DNA of 64,000 bases from positions 930,001 through 994,000 of the forward strand of contig CP083824.1 of NCBI GenBank assembly GCA_023023105.1, written 5' to 3'. This document shows, one piece after another, positions 20,035 to 30,295 of the stretch. The DNA is from Enterobacter ludwigii (GTDB taxonomy: Bacteria; Pseudomonadota; Gammaproteobacteria; Enterobacterales; Enterobacteriaceae). A model generated the notes under the pieces. The model was not told where the DNA came from and did no database searches. It saw only the letters and a list, made by a program, of their open reading frames with translations. The stretch's first letter is position 1. Each line of letters begins with the position of its first letter. The translations under genes and the position numbers were made by a program.

Positions 20035-21093
20035 ATGCGCAAAATAATCCATGTTGATATGGACTGCTTTTTTGCCGCAGTGGAGATGCGTGACAACCCG
20101 GCGCTGCGGGATATTCCCATCGCCATTGGCGGCAGCCGCGTTCAGCGTGGTGTTATCAGCACCGCCAACTACCCTGCGCGTAAATTTGGCGTGCGCAGCG
20201 CCATGCCTACCGCAATGGCCCTGAAGCTTTGCCCTCATCTCACTCTTTTACCCGGTCGCTTTGACGCTTACAAAGAGGCCTCAATTCATATTCGGGAAAT
20301 CTTCTCCCGCTACACCTCTCGGATAGAACCGCTGTCGCTGGACGAAGCCTATCTTGATGTGACCGACAGCGTACACTGCCACGGCTCAGCAACCCTGATG
20401 GCACAGGAAATCCGCCAGACCATCTTCAAAGAGTTAAATCTGACCGCGTCGGCAGGAGTCGCTCCGGTGAAATTTCTGGCCAAGATCGCCTCCGATTTAA
20501 ATAAGCCCAACGGTCAGTACGTCATCACGCCGGAAGAGGTGCCTGCGTTCTTAAAAACGCTGCCACTTGGCAAAATCCCTGGTGTGGGAAAAGTATCTGC
20601 TGCAAAGCTGGAAAGTATGGGATTACGGACCTGTGAAGATGTGCAGCGAAGCGATCTGGCAATGTTGCTTAAGCGTTTTGGAAAATTTGGGCGCGTACTG
20701 TGGGAACGCAGCCAGGGGATTGACGATCGTGATGTGAACAGCGAACGGCTACGGAAATCCGTTGGGGTTGAGCGAACGCTGATTGAAGACATTCATGACT
20801 GGTCTGAATGCGAAACCATCATTACGGAACAGCTCTATCCTGAGCTGGAGCGACGCTTGCTCAAGGTGAAACCGGATCTGCTCATTGCCCGTCAGGGTAT
20901 CAAATTAAAATTCAACGATTTCCAGCAGACCACGCAGGAACACGTTTGGCCGCGTCTGAATAAAGAGGATCTCATTGCGACGGCGAAAAAGGCATGGGAA
21001 GAACGAAGAGGAGGGCGAGGGGTGAGGCTGGTGGGATTGCACGTCACGCTGCTGGACCCGCAGTTAGAGCGGCAGCTGGTTTTGGGATTGTAA
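20035..21093 (+). CDS. dinB: DNA polymerase IV
   Basis: A 352-aa Y-family translesion polymerase (E. coli DinB has 351). The catalytic carboxylates are visible at Asp8 ([12 protein letters not shown]) and in [11 protein letters not shown] near residue 103. The helix-hairpin-helix region [17 protein letters not shown] ([17 protein letters not shown]) follows. The C terminus ends with the beta-clamp binding QLVLGL. It is induced through the LexA box at 20000-20015 and lies alone between nqrM and pepD. Confidence 0.97.
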   Translation: MRKIIHVDMDCFFAAVEMRDNPALRDIPIAIGGSRVQRGVISTANYPARKFGVRSAMPTAMALKLCPHLTLLPGRFDAYKEASIHIREIFSRYTSRIEPLSLDEAYLDVTDSVHCHGSATLMAQEIRQTIFKELNLTASAGVAPVKFLAKIASDLNKPNGQYVITPEEVPAFLKTLPLGKIPGVGKVSAAKLESMGLRTCEDVQRSDLAMLLKRFGKFGRVLWERSQGIDDRDVNSERLRKSVGVERTLIEDIHDWSECETIITEQLYPELERRLLKVKPDLLIARQGIKLKFNDFQQTTQEHVWPRLNKEDLIATAKKAWEERRGGRGVRLVGLHVTLLDPQLERQLVLGL

Positions 21094-21118
21094 AAAAGCC
21101 CGGAAGTACTTACCGGGC
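21093..21118 (-). terminator. terminator between dinB and pepD
   Basis: GCCCGG (21098-21103) pairs with CCGGGC (21113-21118). On the minus strand the stem is followed by TTTTTT, making a good terminator for pepD. On the plus strand the trailing sequence CTATGTTTTT is weaker but could also serve dinB. Confidence 0.7.
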
Positions 21119-21129
21119 CTATGTTTTTC

Positions 21130-21163
21130 ACCCTCTCCCTTTTGGTGAGGGCTGGGGGAGGGA
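21130..21163. repeat. CCCTCTCCC-type intergenic palindrome, copy 2
   Basis: CCCTCTCCC at 21131 pairs imperfectly with the GGGGGAGGG near 21154-21162, with GGTGAGGG between. It lies at the dinB-pepD convergent junction, directly against the pepD stop codon. Confidence 0.6.
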
Positions 21164-21164
21164 G

Positions 21165-22622
21165 TTACTTAACAGGAATCGCTTTCAGCAGCTCAGTCAG
21201 CAGCGTCCAGTAATGACCCACGCTTTCGATATGAACCTGCTCATCCGGAGAGTGTGGCCCGGTAATAGTTGGCCCGATAGAGACCATGTCCATATTCGGA
21301 TACGGTTTCTTGAACAGACCACATTCCAGACCCGCGTGGATCACCTGAATGTTCGGCGTGCTGTCGAACAGACGCTGATAGGTTTCACGGACCAGAGCCA
21401 TCACCGGAGAACTTGCATCCGGCTGCCAGCCAGGGTAACTGCCTTTAGCAGATGTTTTCGCACCGGCCAGCGTGCCCAGAGATTCCAGCATGCTCACCAC
21501 GTACTCTTTGCCTGTGTCGATAAGTGAACGGATCAGGCAGATGATCTCTGCGCTGTCGTCACTCATGGTCACCACGCCCACGTTCAGAGAGGTTTCAACC
21601 ACGCCTTTGGCCACGTCAGAGTTGCGGATCACGCCGTTTGGCGTCGCGTTCAGCAACTGAACGAAGGTGTCGCGGGACTGCGCGGTCAGCGCGGCTTTAT
21701 CCGTGGAGACGGGTTCCAGCACCACGGTCAGATTTTTCTCTTTCGCCGACAATTCGTTTTTCAGGATATCCAGATACACGCTGGAGAGTTTTTTCAACTC
21801 GTCCGCTTTTGCCGCTGGTACGGCCACGGTGGTGAATGCTTCACGTGGGATCGCGTTACGCAGGGTACCGCCGTTGAAGTCTACCAGACGTAGATCCAGC
21901 TCAGCCGCATGGCCAGCCAGGAAGCGTGCCAGCAGTTTGTTGGCGTTGCCGAGACCCAGATGAATATCACCGCCGGAGTGACCGCCTTTTAGCCCTTTCA
22001 GCGTCAGCTTGAAGGTCTGGAAGCCAGCAGGAATCGCTTCGCGTGACAGCGGCAGGGTAGAGATGAAATCAATTCCGCCCGCGCAGCCCATGTAGATCTC
22101 GCCTTCTTCTTCTGAGTCGGTGTTGATCAGAATATCTGCCTGCAGCCAGTTCGCCTGCAGACCGAATGCACCGTCCATACCCGCTTCTTCGGTCATGGTC
22201 AGCAGCACTTCCAGCGGACCATGTTCAACGCTGTCGTCCGCCAGCACGGCCAGCGCAGAGGCCATACCAATGCCGTTATCCGCGCCCAGCGTGGTGCCGC
22301 GTGCTTTCACCCAGTCGCCGTCGATGTACGGTTGAATCGGGTCTTTGGTGAAGTCGTGAACGGTGTCGTTGTTCTTCTGTGGCACCATGTCCAGGTGCGC
22401 CTGCAGTACAACCGGTTTGCGGTTCTCCATGCCAGCAGTTGCTGGTTTGCGGATCAGAATGTTACCAACCTGGTCACGTTCAGCATGCAGGCCTTTTTCC
22501 TTCGCCCAACCCATAATGTGTTCGGCAAGCTGTTCTTCATGGTAGGAAGGGTGTGGAATGGAACAGATTTTGGCAAAAATATCCCACAGTGGCTGCGGAG
22601 ATAATTGAGACAGTTCAGACAC
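21165..22622 (-). CDS. pepD: cytosol non-specific dipeptidase (aminoacyl-histidine dipeptidase) PepD
   Basis: A 485-aa M20-family dinuclear zinc peptidase that hydrolyses Xaa-His and other dipeptides in the cytoplasm. Metal-binding motifs are VLQAHLDMVPQ, TTLGADNGIG, MTEEAGMDGAFG and the C-terminal VIHAGLECGLF region. The GTG at 22622 is chosen as start (MSELSQLSPQPLW) because AAGGAG lies correctly spaced upstream and the resulting length equals E. coli PepD. A longer reading from 22667 adds 15 residues without family support. Confidence 0.96.
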   Translation of the reverse strand: MSELSQLSPQPLWDIFAKICSIPHPSYHEEQLAEHIMGWAKEKGLHAERDQVGNILIRKPATAGMENRKPVVLQAHLDMVPQKNNDTVHDFTKDPIQPYIDGDWVKARGTTLGADNGIGMASALAVLADDSVEHGPLEVLLTMTEEAGMDGAFGLQANWLQADILINTDSEEEGEIYMGCAGGIDFISTLPLSREAIPAGFQTFKLTLKGLKGGHSGGDIHLGLGNANKLLARFLAGHAAELDLRLVDFNGGTLRNAIPREAFTTVAVPAAKADELKKLSSVYLDILKNELSAKEKNLTVVLEPVSTDKAALTAQSRDTFVQLLNATPNGVIRNSDVAKGVVETSLNVGVVTMSDDSAEIICLIRSLIDTGKEYVVSMLESLGTLAGAKTSAKGSYPGWQPDASSPVMALVRETYQRLFDSTPNIQVIHAGLECGLFKKPYPNMDMVSIGPTITGPHSPDEQVHIESVGHYWTLLTELLKAIPVK

Positions 22623-22882
22623 GATAAGTCTCCTTGTCGATGCACTGCAAACAGGGTTGCAGGTCACAGGGTTAGCAGGTTAATAGTTACCACAAGTCAG
22701 ACTTGCGAGATGAAACCGAGAATACCACTTTCTCCGCTGGCTGGTAGCATAAAGCATGTAAAAACTCGGGCTCAGGGCGCTAAACACTGGTTTTTAGTGC
22801 GTCAGATCTCTATAATCTCGCGCAACCTATTTCCCCCTCGAACACTTTTTAAGCCGTATAAAAACAGGCTGGGACACTTCAC

Positions 22883-23341
22883 ATGAGCGAAAAATACGTC
22901 GTCACCTGGGACATGTTGCAGATTCACGCCCGCAAACTGGCTGCGCGTCTGATGCCTTCCGAACAGTGGAAAGGCATTATTGCCGTTAGCCGCGGCGGTC
23001 TGGTACCGGGGGCGCTGCTGGCTCGTGAGCTGGGTATTCGTCATGTCGATACCGTCTGCATCTCCAGCTATGACCATGACAACCAGCGTGAGCTGAAAGT
23101 GCTGAAACGCGCGGAAGGTGACGGTGAAGGTTTCATCGTTATTGATGACCTGGTGGATACCGGTGGTACCGCTGTGGCCATTCGCGAAATGTATCCAAAA
23201 GCCCACTTCGTCACTATTTTCGCCAAGCCTGCAGGCCGCCCTCTGGTTGACGATTATGTGATTGATATTCCACAGGACACCTGGATTGAACAGCCGTGGG
23301 ATATGGGCGTGGTCTTTGTACCACCTATCTCTGGTCGTTAA
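22883..23341 (+). CDS. gpt: xanthine-guanine phosphoribosyltransferase
   Basis: A 152-aa purine salvage enzyme that makes GMP and XMP from guanine and xanthine with PRPP. The PRPP-binding motif reads [14 protein letters not shown]. The AVSRGG loop near residue 36 and the C-terminal [14 protein letters not shown] are typical of E. coli Gpt. It diverges from pepD across a 260-bp spacer and is followed by a strong terminator. Confidence 0.97.
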   Translation: MSEKYVVTWDMLQIHARKLAARLMPSEQWKGIIAVSRGGLVPGALLARELGIRHVDTVCISSYDHDNQRELKVLKRAEGDGEGFIVIDDLVDTGGTAVAIREMYPKAHFVTIFAKPAGRPLVDDYVIDIPQDTWIEQPWDMGVVFVPPISGR

Positions 23342-23361
23342 TTCCGAACCGTCATTATTTT

Positions 23362-23393
23362 AACGCCCGGTGATACCGGGCGTTGTTTTTTTT
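23362..23393 (+). terminator. rho-independent terminator after gpt
   Basis: A perfect 10-bp stem (AACGCCCGGT, loop GAT, ACCGGGCGTT) is followed by GTTTTTTTT. It separates gpt from frsA. Confidence 0.9.
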
Positions 23394-23446
23394 AGTCTGG
23401 CGCGCGTTACAATAGTCTCTATATGACGATTCATGGAGGCAACGTA

Positions 23447-24691
23447 ATGACGCAGGCGAATCTCACCGAGACTCTCTTCAAACCCCGTTTCAAACACCCC
23501 GAAACGTCGACGCTGGTGCGCCGCTTTAATCCGGGGACCATGCCTGCCATCCAGTCTGCATTAGACGGTAAAAACGTGCCCCACTGGTATCGCATGATTA
23601 ACCGCCTGATGTGGATCTGGCGGGGTATAGACCCCCGTGAAATTCTCGACGTGCAGGCTCGGATCGTCATGAGTGACGCCGAGCGCACCGACAGTGAACT
23701 CTACGATACCGTCGTGGGATACCGCGGTGGTAACTGGATCTACGAGTGGTCTAAACAGGCGATGCTCTGGCAGCAAAAAGCCAGCCAGGAAGAGGACGCC
23801 ACGATCAGCGGCAAGCACTGGCTGCATGCTGCAAACCTCTATGGCATTGCCGCGTATCCGCATTTAAAAGGGGATGAACTGGCTGAGCAGGCTCAGGCGC
23901 TGGCGAATCGTGCCTATGAAGAGGCTGCTCAACGCTTACCGGGGCGGATGCGCGAGCTGGAATTCACCATTCCTGGCGGGGCGTCCGTTACCGGATTCCT
24001 GCATATGCCTGAAGGGGAAGGTCCGTTCCCAACCGTCCTCATGTGTGGCGGGCTGGATTCACTACAGATCGACTATTACAGCCTTTATGAGCGTTACTTC
24101 GCACCAAAAGGGATCGCGATGCTAACGCTTGATATGCCGTCAATTGGCTTCTCATCCAAGTGGAAACTGACTCAGGATTCCAGTTTACTGCACCAGCATG
24201 CGCTAAAAGCGCTGGAGAATATTCCCTGGGTAGATCACACCCGTGTTGCCGCATTTGGTTTCCGTTTCGGGGCGAACGTCGCGGTGCGTCTGGCTTACAT
24301 TGAATCATCCCGCCTGAAAGCCGTCGCCTGTCTTGGCCCGGTCGTTCACGCGTTGCTAAGCGATCCCGAACGTCAGGGCAGCGTACCCGAAATGTATCTG
24401 GATGTGCTGGCCAGCCGTCTTGGCATGCATGATGCATCAGACGAAGCGCTACGCGTTGAACTCAATCGTTACTCGTTAAAAACGCAAGGTCTGCTGGGAC
24501 GTCGGTGTCCAACACCGATGCTATCAGGTTTCTGGAAAAACGATCCGTTTAGTCCGGAAGAAGAGTCCCGCTTAATCACTTCGTCATCTGCGGATGGTAA
24601 ATTGCTTGAGGTGCCGTTCAGCCCGGTTTATCAGAATTTTGACAAAGCCTTGAAAGAGATCACGCGCTGGATCGCTCAGAGATTGTGTTAA
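23447..24691 (+). CDS. frsA: esterase FrsA (fermentation/respiration switch protein)
   Basis: A 414-aa alpha/beta-hydrolase-fold protein. E. coli FrsA (YafA) is an esterase reported to bind dephosphorylated enzyme IIA-Glc and shift the balance of respiration and fermentation. The start at 23447 ([15 protein letters not shown]) is chosen because GGAGG precedes it and the length then equals E. coli FrsA. An upstream in-frame ATG at 23423 lacks support. The nucleophile-elbow region reads [15 protein letters not shown], where the usual serine of GxSxG is not apparent, as in other FrsA proteins. Confidence 0.94.
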   Translation: MTQANLTETLFKPRFKHPETSTLVRRFNPGTMPAIQSALDGKNVPHWYRMINRLMWIWRGIDPREILDVQARIVMSDAERTDSELYDTVVGYRGGNWIYEWSKQAMLWQQKASQEEDATISGKHWLHAANLYGIAAYPHLKGDELAEQAQALANRAYEEAAQRLPGRMRELEFTIPGGASVTGFLHMPEGEGPFPTVLMCGGLDSLQIDYYSLYERYFAPKGIAMLTLDMPSIGFSSKWKLTQDSSLLHQHALKALENIPWVDHTRVAAFGFRFGANVAVRLAYIESSRLKAVACLGPVVHALLSDPERQGSVPEMYLDVLASRLGMHDASDEALRVELNRYSLKTQGLLGRRCPTPMLSGFWKNDPFSPEEESRLITSSSADGKLLEVPFSPVYQNFDKALKEITRWIAQRLC

Positions 24692-24748
24692 TAGATTGCT
24701 AAATTTTGCTGGTTTGGTAAAACAGTGGCTTCACAAAAGGAGATCGCA

Positions 24749-25150
24749 ATGACGTTACCGAGTGGACACCCGAAAAGTAGACTGATTAAGAAATTTATGG
24801 CTCTTGGCCCGTATATTCGAGAAGAGCAGTGTGAAGAGAATCGCTTTTTTTTCGACTGTCTGGCTGTATGCGTCAACGTGAAGCCTGCACCCGAAAAACG
24901 TGAATTCTGGGGCTGGTGGATGGAAATGGAAGCAGAGGAAAAACGCTTTACATATAGCTACCAGTTTGGCCTGTTTAATAAAGACGGCAAATGGCAGGCC
25001 ACCTCCATTAAAGATCAGGAAGTCATTGACCGCCTGGAATATACCCTGAAAGAGTTCCAGGACAAGGCAAGCGCGCTGCTGGCTACTTTGGATCTCAAGT
25101 TCGAGCCAGCGGATGACTTCTCCAGCGAAGCGGTGAAGCTGACTGCCTGA
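24749..25150 (+). CDS. crl: sigma-S assembly factor Crl
   Basis: A 133-aa protein that binds sigma-S and promotes its association with RNA polymerase core, raising expression of curli and other stationary-phase genes. It begins [20 protein letters not shown] and contains the conserved [23 protein letters not shown]. The start at 24749 follows AAAGGAGAT and gives the family length; the in-frame codon at 24725 is less likely. Confidence 0.95.
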   Translation: MTLPSGHPKSRLIKKFMALGPYIREEQCEENRFFFDCLAVCVNVKPAPEKREFWGWWMEMEAEEKRFTYSYQFGLFNKDGKWQATSIKDQEVIDRLEYTLKEFQDKASALLATLDLKFEPADDFSSEAVKLTA

Positions 25151-25159
25151 TGGTTTTCT

Positions 25160-25180
25160 CCCTCTTCCTGTGTGAGAGGG
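25160..25180. repeat. CCCTCT/AGAGGG intergenic palindrome, copy 3
   Basis: CCCTCT (25160-25165) and AGAGGG (25175-25180) form a shorter, decayed version of the palindrome family. It sits ten bases after the crl stop. Confidence 0.45.
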
Positions 25181-25205
25181 CATCAGACTGCATTAATCTC
25201 GACCA

Positions 25206-25234
25206 AAAAAAACCGGCATCAAGCCGGTTTTTTT
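25206..25234. terminator. bidirectional terminator between crl and phoE
   Basis: AAAAAAACCGGC, loop ATCAA, GCCGGTTTTTTT forms a 12-bp stem with A- and T-runs on both sides. It can therefore end both the crl transcript and the convergent phoE transcript. Confidence 0.9.
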
Positions 25235-25245
25235 ATTTCTCATAA

Positions 25246-26298
25246 TCAGAACTGGTAAGTCATCCCCAGGGCAACGATGTCATCGCTGCTCACGCCCAGT
25301 TTATTTTTGTCGTCAATCTGGTTGATTTTATAATCAACAAACGCAGACATATTTTTGTTGAAGTAATAGGTTGCGCCAACATCAATGTATTTCACCAGAT
25401 CTTCGTCACCAATACCCTCGATATCTTTGCCCTTAGACTGGACATAACCCAGGGACGGACGCAGACCAAAGTCGAACTGATATTGTGCGACAACTTCAAA
25501 GTTCTGAGCTTTATTCGCAAAACCACCAGAAATTGGCGTCATATTGCGAGTTTCTGAATACATTGCTGCCAGATAAATATCGTTAGCATCATATTTCAGA
25601 CCGGTTGCCCACGCTTCTGCTTTGTCGCCCTGGCCGCGAGTCAGCAGGTTCTGAGCATTGGTACGGTCAGAGTTGGTGTAGGCGCCGCTGATGGCGAAAT
25701 CGCTGCCACCGAAGTCATACGTCAGAGAAGTACCAAAGCCGTCACCGTTCTGCTTCTTGGCGTCACGGTTTTCGTTTTTACCCTGGTATTGCAGCGTCAT
25801 ATCCAGACCGTCAATCGCACCGAAGAAGTCGGTGTTACGGTACGTGGCAAGGCCGGTGGCACGCTTGGTCATGAAGTTGTCGGTCTGCGCGGAAGAGTCA
25901 CCGCCGAACTCAGGGAACATATCGGTCCATGCTTCGACGTCGTACAGTGCACCCAGGTTACGACCATAATCCAGGGAACCGAAGTTTTTCAGTTTCAGAC
26001 CGGCGAAGGCCAGACGTGTTTTCTGTGAGGAATCACTTTCTGCTTTGTTACCCGCAAATTCAGATTCCCAGCGGCCATAGCCTGTCAGCTGATCGTTGAT
26101 CTGCGTTTCGCCTTTAAAACCGAAACGCACGTAAGTCTGGTCACCATCTTTGGTGGCATCATCACTGATGTAGTGCATGGCTTTAACTTTGCCGTACACG
26201 TCCAGTTTATTACCATCTTTATTATAAACTTCAGCTGCGTGAACAGATGCAGAAGCCACGACGCCCATAACCACTAATGCCAGAGTGCTCTTTTTCAT
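25246..26298 (-). CDS. phoE: outer-membrane phosphoporin PhoE
   Basis: A 350-aa trimeric general porin of the OmpC/OmpF/PhoE family, including a 21-residue signal peptide (ending SASVHA). The body starts [24 protein letters not shown], has the constriction-loop [15 protein letters not shown] region and ends in the barrel-closing GMTYQF. The position between crl and proB is the E. coli phoE locus, which separates it from ompC, ompF and ompN. A Pho-box-like sequence upstream supports PhoB control under phosphate starvation. Confidence 0.95.
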   Translation of the reverse strand: MKKSTLALVVMGVVASASVHAAEVYNKDGNKLDVYGKVKAMHYISDDATKDGDQTYVRFGFKGETQINDQLTGYGRWESEFAGNKAESDSSQKTRLAFAGLKLKNFGSLDYGRNLGALYDVEAWTDMFPEFGGDSSAQTDNFMTKRATGLATYRNTDFFGAIDGLDMTLQYQGKNENRDAKKQNGDGFGTSLTYDFGGSDFAISGAYTNSDRTNAQNLLTRGQGDKAEAWATGLKYDANDIYLAAMYSETRNMTPISGGFANKAQNFEVVAQYQFDFGLRPSLGYVQSKGKDIEGIGDEDLVKYIDVGATYYFNKNMSAFVDYKINQIDDKNKLGVSSDDIVALGMTYQF

Positions 26299-26395
26299 TT
26301 TCGATCCTGTCTTATAAACGCGCTAAAAAATTCGCTGGACGATAAGCTCATGCTTAAGTCCCGTGAAAAAACAGGAAGGGTTTTATCGTTCTGGA

Positions 26396-26413
26396 GTGAA
26401 ACTTTTATGACAA
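26396..26413 (-). promoter_or_regulatory. candidate Pho box of phoE
   Basis: On the minus strand TTGTCATAAAAGTTTCAC agrees at 14 of 18 positions with the PhoB consensus CTGTCATAAATCTGTCAC. It lies about 100 bases upstream of the phoE ATG, a workable place for PhoB activation. Confidence 0.65.
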
Positions 26414-26602
26414 ACTAAGAATAATTTTAAAAAACTGTGATTTATTATTTCAGTAATAAAATTGTCAAACTTTGCCGCTACGCTTCCTGATCCCGAGCAA
26501 TAAAGTGTTTCGTGATGTGCTATGGCAGTTGGCAACGGGGCTGACTCCTGTTAAAACGTTCGTTTGACATTACTTTCCCTTATCGTTGAACGGCAGAGAA
26601 TC

Positions 26603-27706
26603 ATGAGTGACAGCCAGACGCTGGTGGTAAAACTCGGTACCAGTGTTTTAACAGGCGGATCGCGCCGCCTAAATCGCGCCCACATTGTTGAGCTTGTACG
26701 TCAGTGCGCTCAGTTACATGCCGCAGGGCATCGTATTGTGATTGTAACCTCCGGGGCGATTGCCGCCGGGCGTGAACACCTTGGCTACCCCGAACTCCCC
26801 GCGACGATCGCCTCTAAACAGCTGCTGGCCGCCGTGGGACAAAGCCGACTGATTCAACTCTGGGAACAGCTGTTCTCTATCTACGGTATCCACGTCGGGC
26901 AGATGCTGCTGACGCGTGCGGATATGGAAGATAGGGAGCGTTTCCTGAACGCCCGCGATACCCTGCGTGCGTTGCTGGACAATAATATTGTTCCCGTCAT
27001 TAACGAAAACGATGCCGTTGCCACCGCTGAAATCAAAGTGGGTGATAACGACAACCTCTCAGCGCTGGCCGCGATTCTGGCCGGTGCCGATAAATTACTG
27101 CTCCTGACCGATCAGCAGGGTCTGTTTACTGCCGACCCGCGCTCTAACCCTGAAGCCGAACTGATTACCGATGTACACGGCATTGACGATGCGCTTCGCG
27201 CCATCGCGGGCGACAGCGTGTCTGGCCTGGGAACCGGCGGCATGGGTACCAAGCTGCAGGCCGCTGATGTAGCGTGCCGCGCCGGTATCGACACCATTAT
27301 TGCGGCGGGCAGCCGCCCAGGTGTGATTGGCGACGTGATGGAAGGCCTCTCCGTCGGCACCCGTTTCCACGCGCAGGAATCCCCGCTGGAAAACCGTAAA
27401 CGCTGGATATTTGGCGCGCCTCCTGCTGGCGAACTCGTCGTTGATGAAGGGGCGACAGCCGCGATTCTGGAACGAGGGAGTTCATTACTTCCTAAAGGAA
27501 TTAAAAGCGTGACAGGCAACTTCTCCCGTGGTGAAGTGATCCGCATCCGTAACCTCGAAGGTCGCGATATTGCCCACGGCGTAAGCCGCTATAACAGCGA
27601 TGCCTTACGCCGCATTGCCGGTCACCACTCGCAGCAGATCGACGCCATCCTCGGCTATGAGTATGGCCCGGTTGCTGTGCATCGTGATGACATGATTATT
27701 CGTTAA
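26603..27706 (+). CDS. proB: glutamate 5-kinase
   Basis: A 367-aa enzyme that phosphorylates glutamate at the gamma carboxylate, the first and proline-inhibited step of proline synthesis. The amino-acid kinase domain starts [14 protein letters not shown] and includes [35 protein letters not shown] and [16 protein letters not shown] domain occupies residues about 275-360. The start at 26603 ([10 protein letters not shown]) matches E. coli ProB and follows a GAGAATC leader. proA follows 11 bases downstream. Confidence 0.97.
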   Translation: MSDSQTLVVKLGTSVLTGGSRRLNRAHIVELVRQCAQLHAAGHRIVIVTSGAIAAGREHLGYPELPATIASKQLLAAVGQSRLIQLWEQLFSIYGIHVGQMLLTRADMEDRERFLNARDTLRALLDNNIVPVINENDAVATAEIKVGDNDNLSALAAILAGADKLLLLTDQQGLFTADPRSNPEAELITDVHGIDDALRAIAGDSVSGLGTGGMGTKLQAADVACRAGIDTIIAAGSRPGVIGDVMEGLSVGTRFHAQESPLENRKRWIFGAPPAGELVVDEGATAAILERGSSLLPKGIKSVTGNFSRGEVIRIRNLEGRDIAHGVSRYNSDALRRIAGHHSQQIDAILGYEYGPVAVHRDDMIIR

Positions 27707-27717
27707 GGAGCCAGAAC

Positions 27718-28971
27718 ATGCTGGAACAAATGGGCGCAGCTGCGAAAGCCGCCTCTTACAAACTGGCGCTCCTTTCCAGCCGCGAGAAAAATCGCGTGCT
27801 GGAAAAAATCGCTGATTATCTGGAATCGCAATCCGCTGAGATTTTGCGAGCTAATGAACAGGATCTGGCTGAGGCACGTGTAAACGGTCTGAGCGAGGCC
27901 ATGCTTGACCGCCTGGCGCTGACGCCGGCGCGTCTGAAAGGCATCGCTGATGATGTCCGTCAGGTTTGCAATCTCGCCGACCCGGTTGGGCAGGTGATTG
28001 ACGGTGGCCTGCTCGACAGCGGTTTACGTCTTGAGCGTCGCCGTGTGCCGCTTGGCGTAATCGGCGTGATTTATGAAGCTCGCCCAAACGTCACCGTTGA
28101 TGTCGCCTCCCTGTGTTTGAAGACCGGCAACGCCGCCATTCTGCGCGGCGGAAAAGAGACCTGGCGTACCAATGCTGCGACGGTAAACGTTATTCAGCAG
28201 GCGCTGGAAGAGTGTGGTTTACCGGCGGGTGCCGTCCAGGCTATCGAGAGCCCGGACCGCGCACTGGTGAACGAAATGCTGCGCATGGATAAATACATCG
28301 ACATGCTGATCCCACGTGGGGGTGCGGGCTTGCACAAGCTCTGCCGCGAGCAGTCGACCATTCCAGTAATTACCGGTGGTATTGGCGTGTGCCATATCGT
28401 CGTGGACGACAGTGCTGAGATTGAGCCGGCGCTGAAGATTATCGTCAATGCGAAAACCCAGCGTCCAAGCACCTGTAACACCGTGGAAACGCTGCTGGTG
28501 CATCAGGGCATTGCGAGCACTTTCCTGCCAGCACTAAGCAAACAGATGGCGCAAAGCGGCGTGACGCTGCACGCTGATGCCAGTGCTCTGGCGCTGTTGA
28601 AGGATGGCCCGGCGACTGCGGTTCCAGTAAAAGCTGAGCAGTATGACGATGAATTCCTGTCTCTGGATCTGAATGTGAAGATTGTTGCCGATCTCGACGA
28701 CGCGATTGCGCACATTCGTGAACACGGTACGCAGCACTCTGACGCGATCCTGACGCGCACCCTGCGCAATGCCGATCGCTTCGTGAACGAAGTGGATTCC
28801 TCTGCGGTATATGTTAATGCCTCGACGCGCTTCACCGATGGCGGTCAGTTCGGGCTGGGCGCCGAAGTGGCTGTCAGCACGCAGAAATTGCACGCGCGCG
28901 GCCCGATGGGCCTTGAAGCACTGACCACTTACAAGTGGATCGGCTTTGGTGACGATACGATTCGTGCGTAA
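27718..28971 (+). CDS. proA: gamma-glutamyl phosphate reductase
   Basis: A 417-aa NADPH-dependent enzyme of the aldehyde-dehydrogenase fold that converts gamma-glutamyl phosphate to glutamate semialdehyde. The catalytic Cys lies in [18 protein letters not shown]. The ProA signature [21 protein letters not shown] is complete. It forms an operon with proB, which delivers the labile acyl phosphate. The tRNA gene thrW follows 111 bases later. Confidence 0.97.
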   Translation: MLEQMGAAAKAASYKLALLSSREKNRVLEKIADYLESQSAEILRANEQDLAEARVNGLSEAMLDRLALTPARLKGIADDVRQVCNLADPVGQVIDGGLLDSGLRLERRRVPLGVIGVIYEARPNVTVDVASLCLKTGNAAILRGGKETWRTNAATVNVIQQALEECGLPAGAVQAIESPDRALVNEMLRMDKYIDMLIPRGGAGLHKLCREQSTIPVITGGIGVCHIVVDDSAEIEPALKIIVNAKTQRPSTCNTVETLLVHQGIASTFLPALSKQMAQSGVTLHADASALALLKDGPATAVPVKAEQYDDEFLSLDLNVKIVADLDDAIAHIREHGTQHSDAILTRTLRNADRFVNEVDSSAVYVNASTRFTDGGQFGLGAEVAVSTQKLHARGPMGLEALTTYKWIGFGDDTIRA

Positions 28972-29082
28972 ATAATCACGGGTGATGCAAAAATAGCCGT
29001 TTGATTCAAAAGGGCATTGACGCATCACCCGGATAGATCTAACCTTTTGCCCCGTGGTTACATTCGTAACCGGCCTCTCAGG

Positions 29083-29158
29083 GCCGATATAGCTCAGTTG
29101 GTAGAGCAGCGCATTCGTAATGCGAAGGTCGTAGGTTCGACTCCTATTATCGGCACCA
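29083..29158 (+). tRNA. thrW: tRNA-Thr (anticodon CGT)
   Basis: A 76-base tRNA with encoded CCA. The acceptor stem pairs GCCGATA with TATCGGC. The D arm has AGCTCAGTTGGTAGAGC, the T arm has GGTTCGACTCC, and the anticodon CGT is at 29116-29118. Sequence and position after proA identify it as thrW. Its 3' half is a known chromosomal attachment site (CP4-6 in E. coli K-12), and an integrase remnant follows 165 bases downstream. Confidence 0.97.
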
Positions 29159-29322
29159 TTCAAGCATCTCTCAAAGTATACTCAAGCCCTCTAGAACCCT
29201 TTATACATTAGATTTAAGCCCTTTCTCATTATTTTGAGGTCTAGCGAAGTACCCCTTAATCTACATCATCTTGGGGGGATATCCGGGGGTATACGCTGTT
29301 CGGTCTAAAGGAGATACCTCCA

Positions 29323-29570
29323 ATGAAGCTAAACGCTCGGCAGGTAGGGACAGCTAAGCCAAAGGATAAGCCATACAAGATGGCTGATGGCGGTGGGCTT
29401 TATCTGCTTGTTAACCCAAATGGTGCTCGGTACTGGCGCTTAAAATACCGTGTTGATGGCAAAGAGAGACTCTTGGTGTTGAGCGTTTACCCTGCTGTTA
29501 CTCTTGCTGATGCTCGCTCAAAACGTGATGAGGCAAAAAGGGGTATCGTTGGGGGTATCGATCCGGGGGG
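29323..29570 (+). pseudogene. truncated P4-type tyrosine integrase, N-terminal part only
   Basis: The first ~82 residues (MKLNARQVGTAKPKDKPYKM, then ADGGGLYLLV and the WRLKYRVDGKERLLVLSVYP block) are the N-terminal DUF4102 arm-binding domain of P4/CP4-type integrases. Homology stops near GGIDPG at about 29570. The core-binding and catalytic domains, with the R-H-R-Y residues, are absent. The frame runs on to 29637 through unrelated sequence. Position and orientation next to thrW show that an element once integrated there; without the catalytic domain it cannot be excised by its own integrase. Confidence 0.85.
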
Positions 29571-29954
29571 ACCGGAAATAAGGAGCATCAGCAGGTCATT
29601 GAACAGTGTGAGGCCTTTCTTAACGCCTATGGCATGAGCCGTTTCGCTCCGCTCAATTATGATCCGCGCGATTTGCCGATTCATGAGCTCTACGGATACA
29701 GAGACAAGGGGGGAGATTTTAATGAACCGGTACTGTTTTATTTCCTGCCGACACCTTTTAAAAATGAGGTAGCCAAGGGCTTCAATAAGGATACGGTGGT
29801 GAGAATTCTCAGTGAGTCGGGGATGCTGAAAAAGCCAGGGCACGGCAAAGGCTGGCAGATTAAAACGCCGCGGTTAAAGCATCTGAATAATGCTCAGCCA
29901 TGGACTTATGTTTTGCTGTTTGCCCCTGAACTGACAGAAGAAAAAACGCAGTAG
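29571..29954 (+). pseudogene. 3' remnant of a DUF927-type replication/primase-helicase gene
   Basis: The last ~125 codons of a larger gene. The open frame can be read back upstream of the first ATG (29634) to the integrase junction, with VIEQCEAFLNAYG before MSRFAPLNYDP. FKNEVAKGFNKDTVVRILSESG and the closing WTYVLLFAPE resemble the C terminus of DUF927 proteins, which in integrative elements are large primase-helicase-like replication proteins. The catalytic part is missing, so this is a deletion remnant. The family assignment is recalled from the C-terminal pattern and is moderately secure. The iteron block directly downstream supports a replication origin of the lost system. Confidence 0.6.
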
Positions 29955-29967
29955 CGATGTGACTTTT

Positions 29968-30270
29968 AGTTGCCTCAGTTGCCTCAGTTGCCTCAGTTGC
30001 CTCAGTTGCCTCAGTTGCCTCATAGCTAGTTAGATTTTCTATCTAATTAATATATATGGTTTTTTACAAAGATTGTTGAGGCAACTCTGAGGCAATTACT
30101 ACCTTGTTTGAGGCAAATACTGCGTGTTTTGAGGCAACTTACAAACTGAGGCAACCGGATTTCAGCGCGAGTTGCCTCAAATCACCCCTGAGTTGCCTCA
30201 CATTTTGAAATTAAAACCTTAAAATACATATGGTTGTAATTTCTGAGGCAATGAGGCAACTGAGGCAACC
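29968..30270. repeat. iteron array, probable replication origin of the deleted element
   Basis: Six perfect tandem copies of the 9-mer AGTTGCCTC fill 29968-30021. An AT-rich stretch (30027-30070) follows. Ten more full or near copies, mostly in the opposite orientation (GAGGCAAC), start at 30078, 30089, 30110, 30131, 30148, 30170, 30191, 30245, 30253 and 30262. Arrays of short direct and inverted repeats beside an AT-rich segment are the layout of an iteron-controlled origin. The array directly follows a replication-gene remnant. No open reading frame occupies the block. Confidence 0.75.
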
Positions 30271-30295
30271 ACTTTTTGTATCTCTATAATGATTT

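Noticed and set aside
29968..30021. CRISPR-like tandem repeat
   Set aside because: The unit is only 9 bp with no spacers, and there are no cas genes. An iteron array fits better.
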